Notes under the pieces: model-generated
What the model was told of the DNA's origin: nothing
The model's input: only the letters and a program-made list of their open reading frames with translations
The model's database searches: none
DNA from: Paenibacillus baekrokdamisoli
GTDB taxonomy: Bacteria; Bacillota; Bacilli; Paenibacillales; Paenibacillaceae
Reading direction: 5' to 3'
Length of the DNA: 64,000 nt
NCBI RefSeq assembly: GCF_003945345.1
Contig: NZ_AP019308.1
Coordinates: forward strand, 4,729,501 to 4,793,500
Position numbers and translations under genes: made by a program
In this document: positions 33,787 through 41,568 of the stretch, piece by piece
Position numbering within the stretch: position 1 is the stretch's first letter
Layout of the letters: the number at the start of each line of letters is the position of its first letter

Positions 33787-34233
33787 TTACAGACTGAATT
33801 CACTCGGATTCAGATTAAGCGCGCTGCAAATATTACGAACGACTGCTTTCTCTTGATCGTCGAAATCTCCGTCAGCTGCGCCGATTGCGCTGCACACGCC
33901 TACGATTAAACGGCCGACTTCCGGCTTTTTGCTGAATTTGGAGATGGATTTAAGCGCTTCTTGTTTACCGATTTCTGGAGAGAAGTCGAAATTTGCCACA
34001 TAGTGGTTGAATTGGGAAATGACCTGAGTCATATCAAATACTTTAAGCTCTTCACTCAGGTTCATATAGCCAGCCATTTTATTCTTCTCGGTATCATCAA
34101 CTTTACCGTCGGCATAAGCAACAAGCGCACAGCCTGCAACGATAGCATCCATGAAATCCTTGTTTTTGAATTTTTTCACTTGATCTGTAAGCCCTTTTTT
34201 CGTGTTGTTTAGCCAGTTCGTGAAGTTACTCAT
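33787..34233 (-). CDS. terB: TerB tellurite-resistance protein
   Basis: A 148-residue all-helical TerB protein: FMDAIVAGCALVAYADGKVDDTEKNKMAGYM carries the conserved acidic DGKVDDTE motif (about residues 42-49), mirrored in the second half by VCSAIGAADGDFDDQEKAVVRNIC. TerB binds metal through these acidic motifs and is a core Ter component. CAGGAGG lies 7 nt before the ATG at 34233. It is the first gene of the operon. Upstream, TTGATA and TAAAAT with a short 15-bp spacer are possible promoter hexamers, a weak call. Confidence 0.93.
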   Translation of the reverse strand: MSNFTNWLNNTKKGLTDQVKKFKNKDFMDAIVAGCALVAYADGKVDDTEKNKMAGYMNLSEELKVFDMTQVISQFNHYVANFDFSPEIGKQEALKSISKFSKKPEVGRLIVGVCSAIGAADGDFDDQEKAVVRNICSALNLNPSEFSL

Positions 34234-34400
34234 TGTTATTGCCTCCTGTGGGTTGGTTTCTTGCATGCTTGGATTACAATAATTTTACTATACTCCAATA
34301 AATATCAAGATTCTACAAATGACGCGAAAGTTTAAGATTATTTAAAATAAACGCGCTCTGTTACAATAGAATAAATGCTGGGAAAAGGAGAATCAAATTT

Positions 34401-34616
34401 ATGGCACAGAACATCCGTCTTATCACTGATCAGGATTTTCACGATGCGTTAGAGCGCCAATCTATTCTGCGGGTGTTCAAGGACGACCATATTGTCGATT
34501 CAGGCGGCGTCCTTGTTCGATTCGACGATAATCTAGTCGTCACACAGACTAGTGTGAGCGAAGTTTCTTATCATTCACGAAACGAATGTGAATTTTTTGC
34601 AACTCGAAAAAGGTAG
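34401..34616 (+). CDS. small hypothetical protein, 71 residues
   Basis: A 71-residue hydrophilic protein (AQNIRLITDQDFHDALERQSIL...SGGVLVRFDDNLVVTQTSVSEVSYHSR). AAAAGGAG lies about 10 nt before the ATG and a bidirectional terminator follows 30 nt after the stop. The second half looks like a small beta-strand module. I recognise no family. It is divergent from terB. Confidence 0.7.
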   Translation: MAQNIRLITDQDFHDALERQSILRVFKDDHIVDSGGVLVRFDDNLVVTQTSVSEVSYHSRNECEFFATRKR

Positions 34617-34646
34617 ACTCTATATGTTTAACCACAAAAACGAAAA

Positions 34647-34667
34647 AAGACACCTATGCGGTGTCTT
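34647..34667. terminator. bidirectional terminator
   Basis: AAGACACC/GGTGTCTT with a 5-nt loop, preceded by six As and followed by a T-rich stretch. It serves both convergent small genes. Confidence 0.8.
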
Positions 34668-34671
34668 CATT

Positions 34672-34893
34672 TTATCCCACTAGGGCATCTATTTCACTTT
34701 TGAGCAACAAATATCTATGAACGCTTCTCATAATGGGCACCTTGGTGAGGCCATTCTTATCGACATAAACTTTCATTTGGTCCTTGGAGAGCCCTAACAA
34801 GCTGCCCGCTTCAGTTAACGTCAATACAACCTCATTGCTTGTTGCATTAAACGTTTTTTTGGCTTTCTGATTCCAATCTTCAAATGTTTGCAT
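34672..34893 (-). CDS. small HTH (excisionase/MerR-like) DNA-binding protein
   Basis: A 73-residue protein whose centre (LTLTEAGSLLGLSKDQMKVYVDKNGLTKVPIMRSVHRYLLLKSEIDALV) has the pattern of a winged helix of the excisionase/MerR-like HTH_17 type: a helix-turn-helix followed by a basic wing and a start-of-next-helix LLKSEID. GAAAGG lies before the ATG. No integrase is near, so it is probably a stand-alone regulator. Target unknown. Confidence 0.65.
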   Translation of the reverse strand: MQTFEDWNQKAKKTFNATSNEVVLTLTEAGSLLGLSKDQMKVYVDKNGLTKVPIMRSVHRYLLLKSEIDALVG

Positions 34894-34989
34894 TCATTTT
34901 GCAACCTTTCTTGTTCTAAGACGTGTTCTCTTATTATAACATGGACGAGGGGTTCGTATAAGCCAAATCTACTATTTTCCATAAAAAAA

Positions 34990-35015
34990 AGCACTGACCC
35001 TGTTTGGTCAGCACC
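34990..35015 (-). terminator. terminator of the pirin gene
   Basis: GGTGCTGACC/GGTCAGTGC-type stem with an AAACA loop followed by eight Ts on the minus strand. Confidence 0.85.
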
Positions 35016-35030
35016 TTTATGAGTCGTTAC

Positions 35031-35735
35031 TTATGGCAAATCAATCAACATGAAGGTCGAACCTTCGCTCGATTGGATCTCCAGCTTGGTCACATCCGTG
35101 ATTCTTGCCGTATCGCGTTTATTAAGCTCGGACTCTTTGTTCAGAGTGACGCTGCCTTCAATGACGAACAAGTAAATTCTACGTCCTGATTCTTGGTTAA
35201 ATACGAGGCTATTCCCCGCTTCCAGCTCGGATAGATACAGCGTAAGATCCTGATGAATGAAGGTTACGTTATCTGCTTGCATTCGGCTTGAAATAACAGG
35301 AAGCAGTTGGTTCTTCATGGCGTTCTGATCATAGGCCTTCTGTTCATAAGACGGCGTTAGCCCCTTCTCGCTCGGTAGGAACCAAAGCTGCAGAGTATTC
35401 GCGACCTCATCTGGCGAGCTGTTGATTTCGGAGTGGAGTATTCCCGTTCCGGCAGTCATTCGCTGCACTTCACCCGGTCTTAGAATCTCTTTGCCCCCTG
35501 TATTGTCCTCATGCTGCAGCTGACCTTTCAAAGCGACTGTTACGATCTCCATATCACGGTGCGGATGGGTTCCGAAGCCCTCCTGCGGCTGGATAAAATC
35601 ATCGTTGAATACCCGTAATGGGCCAAAGTTCATATTAGACGGATCGTTATAGCCCCCAAAAGAGAAGCTAAAATTAGCTTGCAGCCAGCCATGGTCGGCT
35701 GAATATCTAGAATCTGCTGGGTAAAGCTTGATCAT
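35031..35735 (-). CDS. pirin family protein (YhhW-like)
   Basis: A 234-residue bicupin. The metal site is visible as HPHRDMEIV (about 55-63) plus a later His/Glu in GTGILHSEIN (about 97-106), the three-His-one-Glu pattern of pirins such as YhhW, which has quercetinase activity. The ATG at 35735 follows GGAGGG. It is monocistronic, with its own terminator. The start is divergent from a small hypothetical gene. Confidence 0.92.
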   Translation of the reverse strand: MIKLYPADSRYSADHGWLQANFSFSFGGYNDPSNMNFGPLRVFNDDFIQPQEGFGTHPHRDMEIVTVALKGQLQHEDNTGGKEILRPGEVQRMTAGTGILHSEINSSPDEVANTLQLWFLPSEKGLTPSYEQKAYDQNAMKNQLLPVISSRMQADNVTFIHQDLTLYLSELEAGNSLVFNQESGRRIYLFVIEGSVTLNKESELNKRDTARITDVTKLEIQSSEGSTFMLIDLP

Positions 35736-35850
35736 GATTATCCCTCCGCTCACATTTTTGTCATTACTAACTTTATGTAAGTATCATAGTGTGATATATT
35801 TACGGTGTCAAGTCATTCAAATAACCAAGAAACCTTGCAGGAGGGATACC

Positions 35851-36156
35851 ATGGACCATATGTATATCCGACATTCAGTCGGCAGTACGCTTTTCTTCGA
35901 TTCTAAGAAGCATGCTGGCACATACGCCCTAGAAGAAATAAACGATACCAGTCATATATTCACGATTCATGAAGCGGATGAGGCTTTGGCTAAGCTGCTC
36001 ATAGAGAATCGCGAGGAACTCAATTTGTTCGTGGTACCGAACGGCAATCCTCATAAGAAAACCTGGTATTACTCGACAGATGGGTTAATTGAATATGATA
36101 AAGCCGCGCAGCAGTTCATCATTCGCACGGATCGCAAATTAGGTTATGACGTTTAG
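35851..36156 (+). CDS. small hypothetical protein, 101 residues
   Basis: A 101-residue protein (DHMYIRHSVGSTLFFDSKKHAGTYALEEI...NLFVVPNGNPHKKTWYYSTDGLIEYDKA). GGAGGG lies 6 nt before the ATG at 35851; the longer open frame reads through the divergent promoter region and is unlikely. It is a mixed alpha/beta protein without signal peptide. I do not recognise the family. Confidence 0.7.
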   Translation: MDHMYIRHSVGSTLFFDSKKHAGTYALEEINDTSHIFTIHEADEALAKLLIENREELNLFVVPNGNPHKKTWYYSTDGLIEYDKAAQQFIIRTDRKLGYDV

Positions 36157-36206
36157 TAAGCATCAGCGCTGCAGGAGGAGGGGATTCTTGCCTACTCCTT
36201 CTATTT

Positions 36207-36443
36207 CTACTGCCAGCCCCAGAAAAATCCATCTCGTTCCCACGCAGCTCTCCCGCCATGCAGCTTCTTGAAAAGCTTCTTCACTTCTTTATCAATCGCC
36301 TTATTGCCGTTCTCATTCACATAGATAAATGCTTCTCCGAAGTGATTGATGATATGCGTTACCGCTTGATTCTGATGTAGCACCCCTGCATTTTGAACCT
36401 CATTATACATCCATTCTGCCACGTCATTTGCTGTGTACGCCAT
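36207..36443 (-). CDS. small conserved-looking protein, 78 residues (DUF6953-like)
   Basis: A 78-residue protein: AYTANDVAEWMYNEVQNAGVLHQNQAVTHIINHFGEAFIYVN, then an acidic-basic helix and an aromatic end (RAAWERDGFFWGWQ). The motif order resembles the small DUF6953 family, which is an uncertain assignment from memory. The ATG at 36443 follows GGGGAGGA; the extra upstream codons have no binding site. It is divergent from the 34-residue gene. Confidence 0.7.
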   Translation of the reverse strand: MAYTANDVAEWMYNEVQNAGVLHQNQAVTHIINHFGEAFIYVNENGNKAIDKEVKKLFKKLHGGRAAWERDGFFWGWQ

Positions 36444-36544
36444 ACAACGTCCTCCCCAATCTTTAACAAATATTAATGATCTGACCCATTTCTTACCCGT
36501 ATTAATCCCTATAGAAGCATAACTTAAACTATGGAGGGGATTCA

Positions 36545-36649
36545 ATGGATACTGAAGCTAATTTTAAAGGAAAGAAAGCGAACATGCGAACACCAATTAC
36601 GATAGCCGACAACATCATCCGCTACCGCGACTTCCCCCTAAATAAATAA
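36545..36649 (+). CDS. 34-residue peptide gene
   Basis: Encodes MDTEANFKGKKANMRTPITI followed by ADNIIRYRDFPLNK. TGGAGGGG lies 6 nt before the ATG and a strong rho-independent terminator begins directly after the stop, so this is a compact complete transcription unit. It is hydrophilic with a basic middle. Family unknown. Confidence 0.65.
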   Translation: MDTEANFKGKKANMRTPITIADNIIRYRDFPLNK

Positions 36650-36696
36650 GAGGGTGTCCCCGCAGGTCTCGTTAGACCTTAAGGACGCCCTCTTTT
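36650..36696 (+). terminator. terminator of the 34-residue gene
   Basis: GAGGGTGTCC pairs with GGACGCCCTC and an inner AGGTCT/AGACCT stem sits above it; TTTT follows. Confidence 0.85.
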
Positions 36697-36772
36697 GTAT
36701 CACTAATAAAAATAATAGTTTATTATTATTGCATGACTCTTCATAATCCGTAAGATAGCCAATTTAGCTAGC

Positions 36773-36994
36773 CTATTCAGCTGACTCCTCTGATTCCGCT
36801 TCCTCGGATTCCTCCGATTCTGCGGCTGCAGCTGACTCTTCTTCGGATTCTTCCAATTCAACCGCTGCGGCTGATTCTTCTTCGGATTCTTCTACTTCTA
36901 CTTCTTCAGCAGCTGATTCTTCTACTGCTTCTTCAGTAGACTCATCAGAAACTTCTTCTGCTTGTTCCAGAACAACTTCCTCCTCTTGGCTCAT
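36773..36994 (-). CDS. extremely acidic low-complexity protein, 73 residues
   Basis: A 73-residue protein made almost only of Glu, Ser, Ala and Val: SQEEEVVLEQAEEVSDEST, then repeated blocks of the type EESEEESAAA, ending EESAE. It contains no basic residue. AGGAGGTG lies 6 nt before the ATG at 36994, and a promoter (TTGTTA, 16 bp, TACAAT) lies upstream, so it is a genuine gene rather than a chance frame. Probably disordered; role unknown. Confidence 0.7.
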   Translation of the reverse strand: MSQEEEVVLEQAEEVSDESTEEAVEESAAEEVEVEESEEESAAAVELEESEEESAAAAESEESEEAESEESAE

Positions 36995-37025
36995 ATTTCT
37001 CACCTCCTAGCTTACGACTACTATA

Positions 37026-37053
37026 ATTGTAACGCTTTCATAAAAGTTAACAA
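37026..37053 (-). promoter_or_regulatory. sigma-A promoter of the acidic protein gene
   Basis: On the minus strand TTGTTA (37048-37053) and TACAAT (37026-37031) are separated by 16 bp; the ribosome binding site is about 20 bp further on. Confidence 0.6.
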
Positions 37054-37179
37054 GAGTGTAAAATGTCGGAAATTGAGGATTAGGAAAATATATTTTTCAT
37101 TTTTCTATGCGATAATGTAATCTATAGGAACGCCTATTCTATAAGGGACAAATAGAAGGTAATCTGCTAATCAAACGCA

Positions 37180-39498
37180 ATGAAGGTGATGAATCTGAAC
37201 GCAGACAAATGGTTTCGCACCCCTATGGGTGTAACCGATAAAGATATTCCGAAGGCTGATCTAGCCTCCACCACAACGAGCAAACAGCTCGTAGCTCCGA
37301 GTGAACAGGATGCCCCGTATTTTCGCCAATTAGAGGAGCAGAGCATTCTCTTAAATGAATCGCAAATCAAGGCGGTCCGACATCATAACGGGCCTCTACT
37401 TACACTAGCAGGCGCGGGATCAGGTAAAACCTCGGTATTGATATGCCGGACGGGTTACTTAATCTCGGTTAGGCATATCAGTCCAGGCAGCATTCTGCTG
37501 CTGACATTCTCTAGTAAAGCTGCAGCTGAGATGAGAGAGCGAATCGTTCGATTGCCAGGCATAAGTGAGCAGATTGCTTCCTCCATACAAGCTCGCACAT
37601 TTCATTCATTCTTTCTCTATATGCTGCGCAGACAGGGGATCTCACAGGAGATTTTCAGCGAAACGGGCAGACAGCATATTTTGCTCAAACGGATACTGCG
37701 AGAGTTGAATATCCGCAACGATTACCAGCCGGAGACCCTGCTCTCCTTGCTATCCTCCTATAAAATGAATCTGGTGGCGATTGAGGACCTGCCCGAATCT
37801 ACGGATGAGGAGAGGGAAATCAAAGCGATCTTCATTAGCTATGAGCAGTGGAAGGCAGAGAATAACAAGATTGATTTTGACGATGTATTGGTTGTCGCCT
37901 ACAAGCTGCTTAAGGAGAATGCCAACCTGCTCAAGTCGCTTCAGAATCGTTTCCGCTACATGATGGTGGATGAATTCCAGGATACCAATTACCTCCAGTA
38001 CGAGCTGGTCAAAATGATTGCTCAGCCGCATCAGAATTTGATGGTAGTTGGCGATGATGATCAGACGATCTACTCGTTCAATGGCGCAAGAAGCGACTTC
38101 ATTCTGAACTTCGAGAAGACTTATCCGCTAGCTGCCGTCATCACACTCGACATTAACTACCGCTCTACGACAAGCATTGTCGGGCTTGGGAATGAAGTCA
38201 TCCGCCACAATACCCAGCGGCGGAGCAAAACCTTGCAGGTGACGAAACAGAGTCCTACCGTTCCAAGATATATGCGCCCTTCCCATGTCGATGATGAAGC
38301 AGATAAAATCCTGAAGGTTATTCGGCAGGAAATTGAGGAAGGCAAAAGGCAATATGGCGATTACGCAGTGCTCTACCGATCTGCGAGCAATAACCGGGCT
38401 ATTCTCGAGCAGCTTGTTATTCACGACATGCCGCATATCGATTATGGGGATGGTCAATTATTGTACGAGCATTGGCTCATTAAACCGATTATTGATCATC
38501 TTCGCTTATCGCTAAATCGACGGAATTTTGAAGCTATAGAAGGCATCTTGCCATCACTCTATATTAACCGAGATAAAGGGATTGCTCATATCCGAATGCA
38601 GGATGCGCTGCGTCCTAAGAAGGGACCCCTTGTCCACCTGCATACTTATGCGGAGGTTAAGGATTTTCAGAAGGAGAAGATTAAGGAGCGCCTTGCCTTT
38701 ATTCGGGAATGCAAAGCGATGACGCCAACAGAGGCTATTGAGCAAATGCGCAAGCAGTTCTATGATAATTACGTAGAAACCAGTGCGAAGCAGCCGTTAA
38801 CGCAGCATAAGGAAGTGTTGAAGGAAACGCTTGATGAGCTGATTACCTCAGCAGAGCGCTTCAAGACGGTCGAGGCCTTCCTCCTTTTCATTGAGGAGCT
38901 AATTCTTAAGCATAAGCAAGGCAGCGGGCACAAGTCGCAAGAGCAAGGAAACCGGATCGCACTGATGACTATTCACAGGTCCAAGGGACTGGAATTTCCC
39001 GTCGTCTTTCTCATTGGCGCTTCGGAAGGCAGCCTGCCGCATAGTTCCGCGCTTGACGCTGGACGCATGAAGGATATTTATGCGAAAGTAACTGCCGATC
39101 AGAAAAGTATCGCGGCACTTGAAGAGGAACGCAGGCTTGCATACGTCGCAATAACTAGAGCACGGGAGGAATTGATCATCAGCTCCCCTTCTCGATTCCG
39201 TGGGAAGCAAGCGGATATCTCGCGATTCATTATGCATGCTTTCGGAGAAGAAACGGTTGAGAGGAAGGTCCGATCGTCTGCTTCTAGCAGCAGTTCCCGG
39301 GGCTTATCGAGCTTATCCTCAACGTCCAAATCGATCACTTCTGGGCGGACAGAGACCGTGCCAGCGTGGCTATGTACGGGGCCGCGATGTAACGCTTGGT
39401 CAAGAATTATGTCCGCAGCCGAGAAGAAGCTGGCTTCTAAGAAATGTCCGCTTTGCCAGCTGCAGATGGAGCAAGGCACTAGAATTGTGCCTTGCTAA
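37180..39498 (+). CDS. UvrD/REP-family ATP-dependent helicase with C-terminal zinc ribbon
   Basis: A 772-residue superfamily 1A helicase. Walker A is AGAGSGKT (residues 77-84), Walker B VDEFQDTN near 265-272, then GDDDQTIYSFNGA (motif III), LDINYRST (motif IV), IALMTIHRSKGLEFPVVFL (motif V) and LAYVAITRAREELI (motif VI). It has a 55-residue N-terminal extension before LNESQIKAV and a Ser-rich linker ending in four cysteines, C732-x4-C737 and C756-x2-C759. It is about as long as PcrA/UvrD but with a different C-end. The start is uncertain (weak ribosome site). Confidence 0.9.
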   Translation: MKVMNLNADKWFRTPMGVTDKDIPKADLASTTTSKQLVAPSEQDAPYFRQLEEQSILLNESQIKAVRHHNGPLLTLAGAGSGKTSVLICRTGYLISVRHISPGSILLLTFSSKAAAEMRERIVRLPGISEQIASSIQARTFHSFFLYMLRRQGISQEIFSETGRQHILLKRILRELNIRNDYQPETLLSLLSSYKMNLVAIEDLPESTDEEREIKAIFISYEQWKAENNKIDFDDVLVVAYKLLKENANLLKSLQNRFRYMMVDEFQDTNYLQYELVKMIAQPHQNLMVVGDDDQTIYSFNGARSDFILNFEKTYPLAAVITLDINYRSTTSIVGLGNEVIRHNTQRRSKTLQVTKQSPTVPRYMRPSHVDDEADKILKVIRQEIEEGKRQYGDYAVLYRSASNNRAILEQLVIHDMPHIDYGDGQLLYEHWLIKPIIDHLRLSLNRRNFEAIEGILPSLYINRDKGIAHIRMQDALRPKKGPLVHLHTYAEVKDFQKEKIKERLAFIRECKAMTPTEAIEQMRKQFYDNYVETSAKQPLTQHKEVLKETLDELITSAERFKTVEAFLLFIEELILKHKQGSGHKSQEQGNRIALMTIHRSKGLEFPVVFLIGASEGSLPHSSALDAGRMKDIYAKVTADQKSIAALEEERRLAYVAITRAREELIISSPSRFRGKQADISRFIMHAFGEETVERKVRSSASSSSSRGLSSLSSTSKSITSGRTETVPAWLCTGPRCNAWSRIMSAAEKKLASKKCPLCQLQMEQGTRIVPC

Positions 39499-39570
39499 CA
39501 GCTTGACACCCTCTAGGCCGATAGGATATATTTGACAAAAATAAATAGGTTTCGGTTCACTTACGATGGA

Positions 39571-39620
39571 AGCACCCGTAAGAACAGGCGTATTCGCGCC
39601 TTTCTTGCTGGTGCTTTTTT
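39571..39620 (+). terminator. terminator after the helicase gene
   Basis: AGCACC/GGTGCT outer stem with an inner AGGCG-tatt-CGCGCC stem, followed by seven Ts. Confidence 0.8.
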
Positions 39621-39661
39621 TGCATTTACTGACACCTATATGACCAGGAGGCTCATTGATT

Positions 39662-40489
39662 ATGGCAAGGTTAACCTTTAACTTTAGCTTTAAACCAATC
39701 ATTACCGTTATGCTGGCGCTTGTGATAGCCATCGCTGCTCCAACTGCCCTATCTGCCGCTTCGATGGAAATATCAGCTTCGCTTAAGACCGCTTGGGACA
39801 AAATGATTGAGAAGGCCGACAGCACGACGAAAGTGAAATTAAATGTGCTGTACAATGATTTTACAACCTTACAGCAGCAGGAGCAGTCGATCGATGAACA
39901 AATTAAGACGAATCATTACGCCAATGAACAGGCAGAGCTCGCATTGCGCAAACAGATCAAGTTGATTGATGCCGCTAAGATTCAACAGCTGGAGAAGGAT
40001 GTAACCGCCATCCGCGAACGCTACAAGCCGCTGTTCGCTTCGTATGCCGCACTGAATCAGCAGATTACGGCCGCTAGGCTGCTAAAGGACAAAGATCTTA
40101 ACGCCCTTCTTCGCTCACAGGCTGATCTTATGAAGATAGCTGTGCAGCTGGCCAGACAGGAGATTAAGACCAAAGAGGCCGCATTAAAGGCAGCTAAGGC
40201 ACAAGTCGCCCAAAAGACGAAAGTCATTCGTGCTGCGCTAGCAGAAGCAGATCCTCTCCAAATCGAGATCCGCGCGCAGAAAAGCGCGATAAGTGCTACG
40301 AAGAAGCGTGCCTCTGCCTCTTGGACAAGCTTTACCCAAGCCGTGAGAAAAGCGGAAGCCTCCACCACTCTCGGTTCATTCTCCTCGGTAGTTTCCGACT
40401 ATCGTATGATCAACACACAGAAGCAGAATGTATTAACTTTGGAGAAGCGAGTAAATGATAAAATAGTAAAAGCGAAGAAACTGCTTTAG
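39662..40489 (+). CDS. exported coiled-coil protein
   Basis: A 275-residue protein with a signal peptide (FKPIITVMLALVIAIAAPTALSA, cleavage near residue 30) and a mature part that is nearly all helical and rich in Ala, Lys and Gln (LARQEIKTKEAALKAAKAQVAQKTKVIRAALAEA). It has no cysteine. AGGAGG lies 10 nt before the ATG at 39662. Probably a surface or wall-associated coiled-coil protein; no family recognised. Confidence 0.75.
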   Translation: MARLTFNFSFKPIITVMLALVIAIAAPTALSAASMEISASLKTAWDKMIEKADSTTKVKLNVLYNDFTTLQQQEQSIDEQIKTNHYANEQAELALRKQIKLIDAAKIQQLEKDVTAIRERYKPLFASYAALNQQITAARLLKDKDLNALLRSQADLMKIAVQLARQEIKTKEAALKAAKAQVAQKTKVIRAALAEADPLQIEIRAQKSAISATKKRASASWTSFTQAVRKAEASTTLGSFSSVVSDYRMINTQKQNVLTLEKRVNDKIVKAKKLL

Positions 40490-40584
40490 TCATACATGTT
40501 TGGGATTTACACATCAAGGGAAAATTAAAGGCAGACTATGATCTTTATAAACAACCACTTTTTGTGTAACGAAGGAGATAAGAA

Positions 40585-41175
40585 ATGGCAGATAAATCCA
40601 CTGCGATCCGTTTGTTCGTCGCCGTCCCTCTACCGGAGAAGTGGAAATTAATTCTCGCCGCTTGGTGTGATGAATTAAAGCAGCAGCTCCCATCCTTTCG
40701 CAAATGGACCTCTCCAGAGGATTATCATCTTACCCTGCAGTTTCTTGGAGATGTGCCCGCGATTCATGTTCAAGATATATCGCAGGCACTTCAGGAAGCG
40801 ATGGCTGCTGGCATTCCTCCCTTTGAGCTTGCCATTGAGAATCTAGGGCTATTCGGGCGGCCTGAAAATCCACGCGTGTTATGGGCAGGCATTGGCGGCG
40901 ATTCGGAGCATTTACATCAGCTGCATACAGCTGTTGCTGCCGCCCTCACGCCACTTGGATATCCAGCAGAGGAAAGAGCCTATCATCCACATCTTACACT
41001 CGCTCGCCAATACAATGGAAACCTTCCATTTGAACCGGAGACATGGAGCGGCCGACCCTTGCCTACTGACTCCTTTGGGGAGATTCTTCGCTGGCAAGTA
41101 GATGAAATCGTCCTATATACGAGCCATCTAGGCAGTCTTCCGATGTATGAAGCGGTTGAACGTTTCTCGTTGTGA
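40585..41175 (+). CDS. thpR: RNA 2',3'-cyclic phosphodiesterase (ThpR/2'-5' RNA ligase family)
   Basis: A 196-residue 2H phosphoesterase. The two HxTx motifs are YHLTLQFLGDV (about residues 47-57) and YHPHLTLARQ (about 132-141). It begins with IRLFVAVPLPEKW, typical of ThpR. These enzymes hydrolyse 2',3'-cyclic phosphates at RNA ends and can ligate tRNA halves in vitro. AAGGAG lies before the ATG. Monocistronic. Confidence 0.92.
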   Translation: MADKSTAIRLFVAVPLPEKWKLILAAWCDELKQQLPSFRKWTSPEDYHLTLQFLGDVPAIHVQDISQALQEAMAAGIPPFELAIENLGLFGRPENPRVLWAGIGGDSEHLHQLHTAVAAALTPLGYPAEERAYHPHLTLARQYNGNLPFEPETWSGRPLPTDSFGEILRWQVDEIVLYTSHLGSLPMYEAVERFSL

Positions 41176-41385
41176 TGCTAGTCGGGAGCTCCGGGAGCTC
41201 TTGCAAGGGGATAGGCGAATTTTATACTTTCTGATATTTTGAAAAGAGGCTTCTCCTTCGTTTAACCATCGCTAAAAGAGGAAAAGCCCTTTCTTATATT
41301 ACTTAGCTTAAGCTTCGTTAAACAGCCTATTAATTTGGGCCCTAAACCATAATCAGTGCTTGGCATCACGAAACAAAAGCGAAGC

Positions 41386-41499
41386 GGACGGAATCGTTCT
41401 GAAGAAGCGATAGCGTTCGCCTTTGTCTCCCGATTTCTACCCCTAAGGGATAGAATCAAAGAAATAGGGAGACAACAGCGATCGTAAGAATGATCCGTC
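41386..41499. repeat. long imperfect stem-loop element
   Basis: The left arm (GGACGGAATCGTTCT, then GCGAT, TTTGTCTCCC, ATTTC) and the right arm (GAAAT, GGGAGACAA, GCGATCGT, AGAATGATCCGTC) pair over about 45 positions with small bulges; the tip is CTACCCCTAAGGGATAG. It is 114 bp in a 390-bp gene-free gap between convergent thpR and pdaA. It looks like a mobile intergenic palindrome or structured RNA rather than a simple terminator. Confidence 0.65.
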
Positions 41500-41568
41500 A
41501 GCATAGCGGACTTTTACGTACAAGGCTTCGAATTTATCAAGCACTTATTTTAGCGTTGAGCCATAAGA

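Noticed and set aside
34672..34893. Prophage excisionase
   Set aside because: The small HTH protein resembles excisionases, but no integrase, att duplication or phage gene occurs within the window.
39099..39479. 126-codon antisense frame over the helicase C-terminus
   Set aside because: The plus-strand frame has helicase motifs V-VI and zinc-ribbon cysteines; the antisense frame has no start site.
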